From JAVWMQ01 sp036646055 (lineage in GTDB: Bacteria > Bacillota > Clostridia > Peptostreptococcales > Anaerovoracaceae): a DNA stretch of 64,000 nucleotides. The position numbers and the translations under genes were made by a program. The DNA lies in assembly GCA_036646055.1 (NCBI GenBank), contig JAVXMY010000001.1, positions 372,001 through 436,000 on the forward strand. The letters run 5' to 3'. Positions 25,906 through 34,736 of this stretch are shown piece by piece. Numbering within the stretch: position 1 is the stretch's first letter; the number at the start of each line of letters is the position of its first letter. Below the pieces are notes generated by a model. It worked only from the letters and a program-made list of their open reading frames with translations. It made no database searches and had not been told where the DNA came from.

Positions 25906-27945
25906 TTAGAATCTCTTCTTCTTTTTCATGCTGAAACCTCTTTTTCTAACATTTGGTCTCTTATTATTTGATCTCTTACCAAACTTAGTAGATGGTCTTG
26001 AAACTGGTCTTCTGCGACCTCTACTTGACCCACCAAACATACTTCGGCTATAGCCTCTTCTTTGGTGTTTTCTCTTAATTAAGAAGATAATGATAGCAAC
26101 TATAATTACTACTGGAATCATTAGTAACGCAATAACCATAAATGCCACGCTATTTGGATCACTAAAAATCTTAAATGGATTAAATGTATCTTCTATTACT
26201 TTTCTACCTTCTGTAGTCTTATATTTAGCTGGAACCTTGTCATTTGAGAATCCATCAATGTAGTTGGCAACTGCTTGCCATTCCTTAATTTCTCTTCCAT
26301 TTTTCTTCAAAATCGCCTTATTGAAGTTTGTAATTTCCTTACCATTCTTGTCTTTTGGTACAATTGATACTAGTCCATGACTTAAATCAGTAACAGTTGA
26401 AAGCATTTGTCCTGAATATAATCCACAAACAACTCTGTAGAGTTTGCCATTATCAATTTTTCCCTTGTCTTGATTACCATTTACCAATTGAATATCAAAG
26501 GCTCTATTTAATATAAGTCTATTCTTGTTAATGCTATAGCTCATACCACTTGTATATAATCTTGCCGTTTCCATCTTTGGTGAAATGGAAGCATCTATTT
26601 CTGCAATATTCTTAAGTTCCTTACCTGTTAAATATACTCCTACTAATGGGTATCCGCTCTTACCGTCAGCTCCCATACCAAGAGATGAGGTATTAAATGC
26701 TTCTGCTGCAGTAATATCTCCCTTGTTAATTGAAGCTCTAATTGTTCCTGCTGGAACTACTGCTACATCAAACTTAGTCTTATCTCCATCAGCACGATTA
26801 CCTGCTTTAATAAATGAATCTGTAATTAAGTTTGCTAAAGGTTCTTCACCTTGCTCCTTGCCTAACTCTTCAATGTTGGTAAATGAAAATGGATTTTTGG
26901 CAATTACTTCATCATATGAGAATCCATACTGACTAAAGAATTTGCTATTTACTGTTTGTTTCCCATAAACCACCTGCTGTGCAATACCAGCATGGTCGTC
27001 AACGCTATTATTTAATTTAATTAATCTATGTGATTTAATACTATTTTTGTCACCAGATTTTTCTATTACAATATGGCCTAAGTTATTAGAGTATTCACCA
27101 GCCGCTACAATTAAGGTGTTTCCTTCCTGAATTGGTTTATCCAGTTCAGTATGGGAATGAGCACTTAAAATAAGGTCGATTTCTGGAACAGCCTGAGCTA
27201 GTTTAACATCCTCTGATTCACTTTGATTTTCTTCGTTAATTCCGCTATGTGAAAGACCAACAATTAAATCGGCCTCATCATTTCTTTGGATTTCTGAAAC
27301 TATAGCCTTAGTTCTTTCGATATAGTCGGTAAATTTCACTCCAGCATTTGGTGCCTGACTAACAGCCTCATTTCCAAGAACTCCAAATACAGCAATCTTA
27401 ACTCCCTCTTTCTCAACAATTGTGTAATCGTCTACTCCGTAGTTTTCAAAAGCCTTCTTAAGTTTCTTACCATCTCTAGCTAAGTCTTTGTCTTTTAAAG
27501 TTCCTTCCCAATCTATATTTGAAAGTACCACTTCTGGCATTGGTTCATCTGCACTATCCTTGTCCTTGGCAGTGTTTAACATTTGAGCTAAACCTTTACT
27601 GCTATAATCAAATTCGTGATTACCAAGTGTTGTTACATCATAACCTAATCTAGCCATCATCTTTAATTCAAGTGCATCTGTCTTATATACTGACTGCATT
27701 GGTGTTCCCATTGAAAAATCACCGCCATCTAAAAGAAATGACTGAGGATATTCTTCCCTAATCTGATCGGATGCAGTTTTAATCTTAGCAGAACCACCTC
27801 TGCCATTTATTTTTTCAAGGTGAGAGTGCATATCACCTGTAAACATTATTGAAATTTCCTTTGAAGACTTACCAAAACCTACAAAAGGTGTAGCTAATGA
27901 CAAAGTCATCATTAATATAATAAATATTGCAATTTTTTTCTTCAT
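25906..27945 (-). CDS. Membrane-anchored 5'-nucleotidase/UshA-family phosphoesterase
   Basis: This 679-residue surface protein removes phosphate from extracellular nucleotides or related esters. A signal peptide (MKKKIAIFIILMM start) precedes the metallophosphatase domain with FTGDMHSHLE, LDGGDFSMGTP, TLGNHEFDYS and LSAHSHTELD, then the 5_nucleotid_C domain (from about residue 350). A membrane helix (VAFMVIALLMIPVVIIVAII) lies near the C-terminus, followed by about 55 highly basic residues predicted to be cytoplasmic. Most relatives use an LPxTG anchor, so this tail is unusual. The ATG at 27945 follows GAGGAAA. A promoter and terminator bracket it as a single-gene unit. Confidence 0.9.
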   Translation of the reverse strand: MKKKIAIFIILMMTLSLATPFVGFGKSSKEISIMFTGDMHSHLEKINGRGGSAKIKTASDQIREEYPQSFLLDGGDFSMGTPMQSVYKTDALELKMMARLGYDVTTLGNHEFDYSSKGLAQMLNTAKDKDSADEPMPEVVLSNIDWEGTLKDKDLARDGKKLKKAFENYGVDDYTIVEKEGVKIAVFGVLGNEAVSQAPNAGVKFTDYIERTKAIVSEIQRNDEADLIVGLSHSGINEENQSESEDVKLAQAVPEIDLILSAHSHTELDKPIQEGNTLIVAAGEYSNNLGHIVIEKSGDKNSIKSHRLIKLNNSVDDHAGIAQQVVYGKQTVNSKFFSQYGFSYDEVIAKNPFSFTNIEELGKEQGEEPLANLITDSFIKAGNRADGDKTKFDVAVVPAGTIRASINKGDITAAEAFNTSSLGMGADGKSGYPLVGVYLTGKELKNIAEIDASISPKMETARLYTSGMSYSINKNRLILNRAFDIQLVNGNQDKGKIDNGKLYRVVCGLYSGQMLSTVTDLSHGLVSIVPKDKNGKEITNFNKAILKKNGREIKEWQAVANYIDGFSNDKVPAKYKTTEGRKVIEDTFNPFKIFSDPNSVAFMVIALLMIPVVIIVAIIIFLIKRKHQRRGYSRSMFGGSSRGRRRPVSRPSTKFGKRSNNKRPNVRKRGFSMKKKKRF

Positions 27946-27983
27946 ACTATTTTCCTCATGTACATTAAAATATACCCGTAAAT

Positions 27984-28012
27984 ATTGTACCATATTACCT
28001 TGTATTTGTCTA
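27984..28012 (-). promoter_or_regulatory. Promoter of the 5'-nucleotidase gene
   Basis: TAGACA (28007-28012), a 17-bp spacer and TACAAT (27984-27989) with TGG before it, on the minus strand. Confidence 0.6.
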
Positions 28013-28013
28013 A

Positions 28014-28052
28014 ACAAAAAGCCCTAGCAAGTTAATCTCCTGCTAGGGCACT
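28014..28052 (-). terminator. Terminator after nagB
   Basis: Minus strand stem GCCCTAGCA/TGCTAGGGC with an 11-base loop, followed by TTTTTG. Confidence 0.88.
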
Positions 28053-28083
28053 TATTTATTAATATATTTATTTGTTCCTTAAA

Positions 28084-28812
28084 TTATTTAACCTTTGAAT
28101 ATGCAGCCTCATCACATACTAATGTTACATCTGGATGTAGCTGTAGTATTGACGCCGGAACCTTTGGCGTAATTGGTCCAAAGAAAGAATCTCTAACTGT
28201 TTCTGCCTTATCTTCTCCACTAACAACTATTACAATTTTCTTTGCCTTCATAATAGTCTGGATTCCCATTGTATATGCCTGTTTTGGCACAGCCTCTGGA
28301 GAAGCAAAAAATCTTGTATTAGCTTCAATAGTTCTTGGTGTTAAATTAACACAGTGAGTATCTTTGACAAATTCTTCACCTGGTTCATTAAAGCCAATAT
28401 GTCCATTATGTCCAAGGCCTAAAAGCTGTAAGTCGATTCCACCCTTAGCATCAATTGCTGCCTCATAGTTTGCACATTCCGCCTCTGCATCAGGATTCAT
28501 TCCATCTAACACATGAATATTTTCTTCCTTAGTATTTACATGATTAAATAAATTATCATGCATAAAATAGTAGTAACTTTGGTCATTTGCCCTATCTAAA
28601 TTTCTATATTCATCAAGATTAAATGTTGTAATCTGGGAAAAGTCCAGTTCTCCTTGTTCATACCATTCCACTAATTTTTCATATGTTCCTATTGGAGTTG
28701 AACCCGTTGCAAGTCCTAAAATACAATCCCCTTTTTGTATTATTTGCGCGCCGATTAGCATAGCCGCCTTCCTGCTCATTTCTTTATAGTCTTTTTTTAC
28801 TATTATTTTCAT
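28084..28812 (-). CDS. nagB: Glucosamine-6-phosphate deaminase
   Basis: This 242-residue enzyme converts glucosamine-6-phosphate to fructose-6-phosphate and ammonia, the entry of amino sugars into glycolysis. Motifs are LGLATGSTPIGTYEKL, FNLDEYRNLD with the proton-abstracting Asp67, and LLGLGHNGHIGFNEPG (the His and Glu of the active site). Its own promoter (TTGCAA-17-TATAAT) and terminator mark it as monocistronic. No nagA or nagR is near, so regulation by a remote NagR is possible. Confidence 0.95.
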   Translation of the reverse strand: MKIIVKKDYKEMSRKAAMLIGAQIIQKGDCILGLATGSTPIGTYEKLVEWYEQGELDFSQITTFNLDEYRNLDRANDQSYYYFMHDNLFNHVNTKEENIHVLDGMNPDAEAECANYEAAIDAKGGIDLQLLGLGHNGHIGFNEPGEEFVKDTHCVNLTPRTIEANTRFFASPEAVPKQAYTMGIQTIMKAKKIVIVVSGEDKAETVRDSFFGPITPKVPASILQLHPDVTLVCDEAAYSKVK

Positions 28813-28853
28813 TTAATATCACTCCCATCTTTTTTACATTTTTTAACTTTGAT

Positions 28854-28882
28854 ATTATACAGTTATTTTTTTTTAATTGCAA
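28854..28882 (-). promoter_or_regulatory. Promoter of nagB
   Basis: TTGCAA (28877-28882), an exact 17-bp AT-rich spacer and TATAAT (28854-28859) on the minus strand. Confidence 0.75.
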
Positions 28883-28925
28883 TATGTTTTTCTTCATTTT
28901 TATATATACATATTGTAACATAGAA

Positions 28926-28950
28926 GTTTCCTTTAGCGAAACACTTTCGC
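28926..28950. other. Two mutually exclusive hairpins upstream of nagB
   Basis: GCGAAAGTGTTTCGC and GTTTCGCTAAAGGAAAC overlap on the minus strand, each a good stem-loop using the same bases. They lie upstream of the nagB promoter and downstream of the permease terminator. The function is unknown; it resembles no riboswitch core I can name. Confidence 0.3.
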
Positions 28951-29004
28951 CTCTTAAGAAAAACGGGATGAGCAGGTTTTGCCCATACACTATGTTTTGG
29001 CCAA

Positions 29005-29038
29005 AGAAAAATGACAGCATATAGAAATACGCTGTCAT
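29005..29038 (-). terminator. Terminator after the purine permease gene
   Basis: Minus strand stem ATGACAGC/GCTGTCAT with a 12-base loop and TTTTTC, 14 bp past the stop. Confidence 0.82.
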
Positions 29039-29051
29039 ATATTTATTTATT

Positions 29052-30407
29052 TTATCTAACCATTGTCCAGATTCTAAGAGCAAATAATGCTGCTGAAATC
29101 CACATAACTGGGTGAACGTTTTTAAGATCCTTCTGGAAAATTTTAACGATTACAAATGATAGAATACCAAACATAATTCCGTTTGCAATTGAGTAAGTAA
29201 ATGGCATCATGATAAAGGCTAAGAATCCACCGATTGCTGCAGCGCCATCTGTTTCAAAGTCCATGTTTTTAATTGCTGATGTCATTAATAGTCCTACATA
29301 TACTAATGCTGGAGTTGTTGCAAATGCAGGTATTGCTAAGAATATTGGTGACAAGAACAATGCTGCAATAAACAGAATTGCTGTTGTTACTGCTGTTAAA
29401 CCAGTTCTACCACCCTGAGCTACTCCGGCACTACTTTCTACATAACTTGTTACTGTTGAAGTTCCAAGGCATGCTCCTGCGATTGTACCAACAGCATCTG
29501 CTAATAAAGCACCTTTAACCTTAGGTAGTTCGCCTTTTTCATCTAATAAATTAGCTTTGCTTGCTACTCCGATTAATGTTCCTGCTGTATCGAAAATATC
29601 TACATATAAGAATGAGAATACAACAATTGCAAATTCAACTGCATGTCCTGTTACATATGAGAAGTCAAAGCTTACTAGATTTGGCATTGCTGGAACCATT
29701 CCATGTGCAAAATCTGGGAATAAGCTAAATGCTCCTGCGTCAACATTAACCTGGTACCAGCCTGTTGTCTGTGCAATCATTCCAAGTACCCATGTTCCTA
29801 GGATACCCCAAAGGATAGCTCCCATAACTTTGTAGTGGTTTAAGATTACAATTGTTAATAGTCCCACTAAAGCTAGAACTACTCCTGGACTGCTCATATC
29901 GCCTAATGCAATTAGTGTTGCTGGGTCTGCAATGATAATTCCTGCACCCTTAAGACCAACAATTGCAATGAATAGACCAATACCTGCTGTAATACCAAAC
30001 TTTAAATTCTGTGGAACTTTGTTTACTATTGCTTCTCTGAAATTACAAAATGATAGTAATACAAAGATGATACCTTCGCATAATACTGCTGTTAAAGCAA
30101 TTTTCCAAGGATCCTGGATTCCTGCCTGAGCCATTGGTATACAAACACTGAATGCAAAGTAAGCATTTAGTCCCATACCTGACGCTAATGCGATTGGGTA
30201 GTTTGTAAGTAAAGCCATAAGTAATGTACCAAAGGCTGCTGATACAGCTGTTGCAGTAAATACACCTGATGGGTTCATACCTGCCGCTGATAATATTGAA
30301 GGGTTAACTGCTAAAATATAACACATTGATAAGAAGGTTGTAATACCTGCTACAATTTCCGTCTTAGCATTTGTGTTATTCTCTTTTAGTTTAAAAAAGT
30401 TTTCCAT
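29052..30407 (-). CDS. NCS2-family purine permease (PbuG/AzgA type)
   Basis: This 451-residue membrane protein takes up purine bases, probably hypoxanthine, guanine or adenine. Family marks are the N-terminal EIVAGITTFLSMCYILAVNP, FDTAGTLIGVASKANLLD and the QGGRTGLTAVTTAILF region, with about 12 membrane helices. It belongs to the AzgA-like branch, distinct from uracil/xanthine transporters. The ATG at 30407 follows AAGGAGA. A strong promoter lies upstream, and no purine riboswitch is seen in the leader. A short gap separates it from the divergent ArsR regulator. Confidence 0.92.
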   Translation of the reverse strand: MENFFKLKENNTNAKTEIVAGITTFLSMCYILAVNPSILSAAGMNPSGVFTATAVSAAFGTLLMALLTNYPIALASGMGLNAYFAFSVCIPMAQAGIQDPWKIALTAVLCEGIIFVLLSFCNFREAIVNKVPQNLKFGITAGIGLFIAIVGLKGAGIIIADPATLIALGDMSSPGVVLALVGLLTIVILNHYKVMGAILWGILGTWVLGMIAQTTGWYQVNVDAGAFSLFPDFAHGMVPAMPNLVSFDFSYVTGHAVEFAIVVFSFLYVDIFDTAGTLIGVASKANLLDEKGELPKVKGALLADAVGTIAGACLGTSTVTSYVESSAGVAQGGRTGLTAVTTAILFIAALFLSPIFLAIPAFATTPALVYVGLLMTSAIKNMDFETDGAAAIGGFLAFIMMPFTYSIANGIMFGILSFVIVKIFQKDLKNVHPVMWISAALFALRIWTMVR

Positions 30408-30471
30408 TGAGTTTAATTCTCCTTTCTTGATTACACTCAAATAAATAAATATTTATTACAAATAAAAAAGT

Positions 30472-30500
30472 ATTATAACATTTTTGTCACTTGAGTTCAA
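30472..30500 (-). promoter_or_regulatory. Promoter of the purine permease gene
   Basis: TTGAAC (30495-30500), a 17-bp spacer and TATAAT (30472-30477) on the minus strand. It is divergent from the metal-efflux promoter 52 bp away. Confidence 0.78.
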
Positions 30501-30551
30501 GGGTCCTTTGCTCCCTTCTCCTATTAAATTTCAAGAAGTAATATTTTCTCT

Positions 30552-30616
30552 TTGACAAAGGTGTAACTTTGGTATATATTATAGATAACGATTAAACGAA
30601 TGCTTAATTGTTTAAT
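30552..30616 (+). promoter_or_regulatory. Promoter and ArsR-type operator of the metal efflux operon
   Basis: TTGACA (30552-30557), a 17-bp spacer and TATATT (30575-30580). Ten bp downstream is the inverted repeat ATTAAAC (30591-30597) and GTTTAAT (30610-30616) with a 12-bp gap, the shape bound by ArsR/SmtB repressors. Autorepression by the first gene is the natural inference. Confidence 0.65.
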
Positions 30617-30666
30617 TGTAAAATGTTATGTCCATTATATTACTTAAACTTTGAAGGGAGGTACAT

Positions 30667-31020
30667 ATGAATAAGGTTATTTTGCCACATGATCATGGAA
30701 CTAATACAGTTAATGCTCTATCCTACATTCCAGAAGAAGAAAGCCTTGAAACAAGTGCGTTTCTGTTTTCCCTTATTAGTGACCAGACTAGACTTAGAAT
30801 TTTGCTAGTACTTTGTCACTCGGAAGAATGTGTCATAAACATAGCTTCCTTAGTTAATATGTCACCACCTGCCGTATCCCACCATTTACGACTATTAAAA
30901 AATGCAGGGATTATATCAAGCCGAAAGGATGGCAAGGAAGTACACTACAAACTTGCTGAAAACCCAAAGGCCCAACTAATGCACAGCATAATTGACGCAA
31001 CATTTAATATTAATCATTAA
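30667..31020 (+). CDS. ArsR/SmtB-family metal-responsive repressor
   Basis: This 117-residue winged-helix repressor has the DNA-binding core ECVINIASLVNMSPPAVSHHLRLLKNAGI and the wing SSRKDGKEVHYKL. The helix-3 metal site usually written ELCVCD is here EECVINIA with one Cys, while acidic/His residues in the C-terminal helix (DATFNINH) could bind zinc. It leads a zinc/cadmium efflux operon and should release DNA when metal binds. GGGAGG precedes the ATG. Confidence 0.9.
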   Translation: MNKVILPHDHGTNTVNALSYIPEEESLETSAFLFSLISDQTRLRILLVLCHSEECVINIASLVNMSPPAVSHHLRLLKNAGIISSRKDGKEVHYKLAENPKAQLMHSIIDATFNINH

Positions 31021-31063
31021 TTACTAAAGGCTGAACCATTGGCCACATAAGAAAGGAATACAC

Positions 31064-31276
31064 ATGAAAAGATCATTTAAATTAGAAAACCTACACTGCG
31101 CTAATTGCGCTGCTAAAATGGAAGAAAAAATCAATAAACTTGAAAGCGTAACTGCTGCATCAATTGGGTTTATGTCAATGAGAATTAATATTGAAGCAGA
31201 CAATATGGACCTTGCTCTTGAGTCAGCACAAGATGCCATAAGTGCCATTGAACCAGATTGCAGAATAGTTAAGTAA
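31064..31276 (+). CDS. Free heavy-metal-associated (HMA) domain protein
   Basis: This 70-residue protein has the HMA fold with metal ligands in LHCANCAAKMEEKI (CxxC at residues 12-15). It resembles the soluble metallochaperones or the N-terminal domain of CadA/ZntA. The ATPase encoded next lacks such a domain at its N-terminus, so the sensor/delivery domain is split off as its own gene. The carried metal is probably Zn or Cd by context; copper cannot be excluded from CxxC alone. Confidence 0.87.
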   Translation: MKRSFKLENLHCANCAAKMEEKINKLESVTAASIGFMSMRINIEADNMDLALESAQDAISAIEPDCRIVK

Positions 31277-31368
31277 TTACGCCTTTGCTACAGAAGTTGG
31301 AAGCAATAATAAGCCAATACTAAGGCTGATCCAATTGACAAGGCAAGGACGGATAAGGAGGAATACAG

Positions 31369-33240
31369 ATGAATAAAATGCAAAAGACCAAATTAATACG
31401 AGTAATCCTAGCTAGCGGGCTTTTTGCTGTATCGGTTTTTGCACCACTTAATCAACAAATTACAATGGGACTAGCCATTGGCGCATTTGTAATAGCTGGC
31501 TACAGCGCTTTTGGGGAGGCGGCTAAAACATTAATTAAAGGACACTTTCTTGACGAAAACTTCCTAATGTCAATTGCCGGAGTTGGTGCCATGATTTTGG
31601 GCCAGTACTCTGAAGGTTGCGCCGTAATGCTCTTTTATTTAGTTGGCGAGTTTTTCGAAACCTACGCAGTAGATAATTCCAGAAAATCCATTGGTGAGCT
31701 AATGGATATAAGGCCGGATATAGCCAACGTAATAACCGATGACGGTACAAAAGAAATGGATCCATACGATGTAGAAGTTGGTTCAATACTACTAGTAAAA
31801 CCCGGGGAACGAATTCCAATTGACGGAGTAATAATTGAAGGGTCAGGATCAATAGATACTAAGGCCTTAACTGGCGAACCTTTAGCAATGGACGCAGTCA
31901 AAGGCACCCATGTTATTAGCGGCTGTATAAATCTAAACGGCCTTTTGAAAATTGAAACTACCAAAGAATTTAGCCAATCAACTGTTGCAAAAGTCTTAGA
32001 TCTAGTTGAAAACGCAACAACAAAAAAAGCGGCAACAGAGAAATTTATCACTAAATTCGCTAAGTACTATACACCTATAGTCGTTGCAATTGCAGCAGTT
32101 ATAGGCATTGCAGTGCCCCTAATTATGGGATACGAATTTGCAGATTGGATATACAAGGCTCTATTGTTCCTAGTAATTTCTTGCCCATGTGCTCTAGTAA
32201 TTTCAGTACCTCTTAGCTTCTTTGGAGGCATTGGTTCAGCTTCTAAAAACGGTATCTTAGTCAAAGGCAGTAATTATCTTGAAGCAATAACCAAACTTGA
32301 AACTATTATCTTTGACAAAACCGGTACAATTACATCAGGCAAATTTGCTGTTGAAGATGTGGAATCATTTAACTGCCCTCCTGAACAGTTGCTGACCTTA
32401 GCGGCCTATGTTGAATATTATTCAACTCACCCACTAGCAGAGGCCATTATCACCTCATATAATTACGGAATCGCTTCAGAAGGCAGCGTTCCTTCCATAG
32501 ACGAAAGCGCCATTGCTAACTTCCAGGAAATCCCTGGCAAAGGCAGTACAGCTACCATTAATGGAACTATGATTTTTGCAGGAAACGCTAAACTTATGGA
32601 ACTTTGTAATGTAACAGAACTGCCAGAAGTAGACGATGCCACACTGGTTCATGTAGCCACAGGCAAAGAATATTTAGGGTACATAGCTCTTAGAGATCAA
32701 ATTAAGGAAGACTCTGCCCAGGCTCTAGAAGCCCTAGAAACTCTGGGAATTGAAGATACTGTAATGTTAACAGGCGATAGGAAATCTGTAGCTGAATCCG
32801 TAGGAAAAAAACTGCGCATCGGCACTGTTTTCAGCCAGTTATTGCCTAACCAAAAGTTAGAACTTACAGAAACAATTTTAGAAGATAAAACTCCAAATAA
32901 AAATGTTGCTTTCGTTGGAGATGGAATTAATGATGCTCCTACACTAGCAAGAGTAGATATAGGAATTGCCATGGGTGGACTTGGATCTGAAGCTGCAATT
33001 GATGCAGCAGACATCGTAATTATGGATGACAAGCTAAGTAAAATTCCTAAACTAATTAAGATTGCCAAAAAGACAATTAGAATATCTAAAGAAAATATAG
33101 TTTTCGCTCTTGGAATTAAGTTTGCAATTTTAGCACTAGGCCTATTTGGAATCGCAACTATGTGGATGGCCATTTTTGCAGATGTTGGAGTAAGCATAAT
33201 AGCAATTCTAAACTCAATGAGAACACTTAGAACTAAGTAA
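31369..33240 (+). CDS. P1B-type ATPase, Zn/Cd/Pb exporter (CadA/ZntA-like)
   Basis: This 623-residue exporter pumps divalent soft metals across the membrane. It has the actuator TGE (residues 168-170), the membrane ion site SCPCALV (Cys272/Cys274), the phosphorylation site DKTGT (Asp316) and the hinge GDGINDAPTLARVDIGIAMG. The transmembrane helix after DIGIAMG with a Cd/Zn-type arrangement fits P1B-2, since the CPC is followed by ALVISVP. No N-terminal HMA domain is present. It ends the operon: repressor, chaperone, pump. GGAGGAA precedes the ATG. The following terminator is shared with a convergent gene. Confidence 0.93.
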   Translation: MNKMQKTKLIRVILASGLFAVSVFAPLNQQITMGLAIGAFVIAGYSAFGEAAKTLIKGHFLDENFLMSIAGVGAMILGQYSEGCAVMLFYLVGEFFETYAVDNSRKSIGELMDIRPDIANVITDDGTKEMDPYDVEVGSILLVKPGERIPIDGVIIEGSGSIDTKALTGEPLAMDAVKGTHVISGCINLNGLLKIETTKEFSQSTVAKVLDLVENATTKKAATEKFITKFAKYYTPIVVAIAAVIGIAVPLIMGYEFADWIYKALLFLVISCPCALVISVPLSFFGGIGSASKNGILVKGSNYLEAITKLETIIFDKTGTITSGKFAVEDVESFNCPPEQLLTLAAYVEYYSTHPLAEAIITSYNYGIASEGSVPSIDESAIANFQEIPGKGSTATINGTMIFAGNAKLMELCNVTELPEVDDATLVHVATGKEYLGYIALRDQIKEDSAQALEALETLGIEDTVMLTGDRKSVAESVGKKLRIGTVFSQLLPNQKLELTETILEDKTPNKNVAFVGDGINDAPTLARVDIGIAMGGLGSEAAIDAADIVIMDDKLSKIPKLIKIAKKTIRISKENIVFALGIKFAILALGLFGIATMWMAIFADVGVSIIAILNSMRTLRTK

Positions 33241-33281
33241 CCATTGCAGATACAACTTCTAATATGGCCTTTAATACAAAA

Positions 33282-33313
33282 TAAAAATAGACTGGAATAC
33301 AGTCTATTTTTTT
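33282..33313. terminator. Bidirectional terminator between the metal ATPase and the decarboxylase
   Basis: Stem AAATAGACT/AGTCTATTT with T-runs on both strands, serving the convergent genes ending at 33240 and 33315. Confidence 0.85.
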
Positions 33314-33314
33314 A

Positions 33315-34727
33315 TTATTTGTATATAAGGATCTGATTCCCTTCATCAATACCAAAAATAAGTTTGTCGTAACTTAACATTTCAATTAAACAATTAACTA
33401 TTTCTTCCGTAATAACTTCCCCTGGGCAAATAAATGGTATGCCTGGTGGATAGGGAATAATCATTCTAGCACTAACTAGGCCGGCTGAATCTTTCAGATT
33501 CACAAGTTTCTTCAGAGAAGAAACTTGGCCCTTAGGGCCCGGCCTTGGAATATAAAAACCCTGGCCAGGTTTAACTTGAACATCAGGGTGAGTTTCGGAA
33601 ATCTCCTTCAAACAATGAAGAAGCCTTACAAAATCCTCCCTACAGTTGCCTATACCTGACATACACATCAAAATATCCCCAGTATAAAACTCAGAATAAA
33701 TGTTTTGACCCATAAGAAGAGACTCTAATTGACTACCATTAATCCCCTTGGCGCTAAAATCCAAATTCAACTTAGTACTATCCAAATTCTCATTGGTAAT
33801 AACCTTAAGACCCTTGATTTTTTTTGCTTCCTCATAAAAAAACTCAATGTTTTCCTGCCACTCACCCATTAAGACTGTGCCATGATTAATCAAAATTTCA
33901 CTATTAACACTAAGACCCGCCATCAAAACATATGAAGGACTGGTACTTTGAACAAGAGCAAGTTTTTCCTCAAGAACATACTTATCCACCCTATCACTCA
34001 TTAAATTAATCACAGCACTTTGAGTAAATGAGGCCAGAGTTTTGTGAATACTGTTAATTACAATATCTGCCCCCTGCTCCTCAGCAGACTTAGGCAAATT
34101 ACTCTTTGTCATAATATTAAAAAACTTTAGGTGGGCGCCATGGGCCTGGTCTACAATCAAAACCTTACCATACTTATGAGCCACCTTAGCAATAGCTTCA
34201 ATGTCACTGCAAATACCATAATAATTTGGACTAGGCAAAATAACAGCCTTAATTTGTTCCCATTCTTTAGCTTTACTATCAGCTGCTAGGGCTGCCTCAA
34301 TATCTTCTGGCAGAATCGGTCCTAAAATGCCATCCCCTAATACTGATGGATAAACATAATCCATTTCAATAGCCCCAAGAGTGGCTCCACTATGAACAGA
34401 CTTATGACAATTACGGGCAGCTAGGATTTTTTGACCCGCCTTAGCTACTGCCAGCATTGCCCCTATAATTCCACTGCTAGTTCCGTTAATTAGCAAGTAG
34501 CTTTCCTGAGACTGGTATAGATTTTTGTAGTTTTCCATAGCCTTTTTAATAATGCCCTCTGGGTGAAACAAATTATCTGCACCTGGAATCTCAGTAATGT
34601 CCCAGTCGACAAAGCTACGGAAAAAATTCCCGTAGCCGTATCTATCAAATATTTTATAACCCTTATGACCTGGCATATGAAAAGAAACCGTATTTTTATT
34701 TCCGTATTCCTCTAAATAAGCTTTCAT
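33315..34727 (-). CDS. Orn/Lys/Arg decarboxylase-family PLP enzyme
   Basis: This 470-residue enzyme is in the fold I amino acid decarboxylase family, of the short form like Bacillus SpeA/YaaO. The PLP Lys lies in INSIHKTLASFTQSA, with HMPGHKG near the N-terminus and LLINGTSSGIIGAM. It probably decarboxylates lysine, arginine or ornithine to a polyamine precursor; the substrate cannot be fixed from sequence. It follows serS by 9 bp in a glutamine synthetase-serS-decarboxylase run and ends at the bidirectional terminator. Confidence 0.88.
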   Translation of the reverse strand: MKAYLEEYGNKNTVSFHMPGHKGYKIFDRYGYGNFFRSFVDWDITEIPGADNLFHPEGIIKKAMENYKNLYQSQESYLLINGTSSGIIGAMLAVAKAGQKILAARNCHKSVHSGATLGAIEMDYVYPSVLGDGILGPILPEDIEAALAADSKAKEWEQIKAVILPSPNYYGICSDIEAIAKVAHKYGKVLIVDQAHGAHLKFFNIMTKSNLPKSAEEQGADIVINSIHKTLASFTQSAVINLMSDRVDKYVLEEKLALVQSTSPSYVLMAGLSVNSEILINHGTVLMGEWQENIEFFYEEAKKIKGLKVITNENLDSTKLNLDFSAKGINGSQLESLLMGQNIYSEFYTGDILMCMSGIGNCREDFVRLLHCLKEISETHPDVQVKPGQGFYIPRPGPKGQVSSLKKLVNLKDSAGLVSARMIIPYPPGIPFICPGEVITEEIVNCLIEMLSYDKLIFGIDEGNQILIYK

Positions 34728-34736
34728 AGTGATCTC

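Noticed and set aside
28921..28995. c-di-GMP-I (GEMM) riboswitch upstream of nagB
   Set aside because: GGGCAAAACC and GGCGAAAG text looked suggestive, but the conserved junction and second-stem motifs are missing and the segment lies upstream of the nagB promoter.
28784..29083. A 99-codon open frame between nagB and the purine permease
   Set aside because: It overlaps both neighbouring genes and the permease terminator, is dominated by AAA/TTT codons, and has no ribosome site.
30408..30471. Possible guanine riboswitch upstream of the purine permease
   Set aside because: The leader between promoter and start is about 60 bp, too short for an aptamer plus expression platform.
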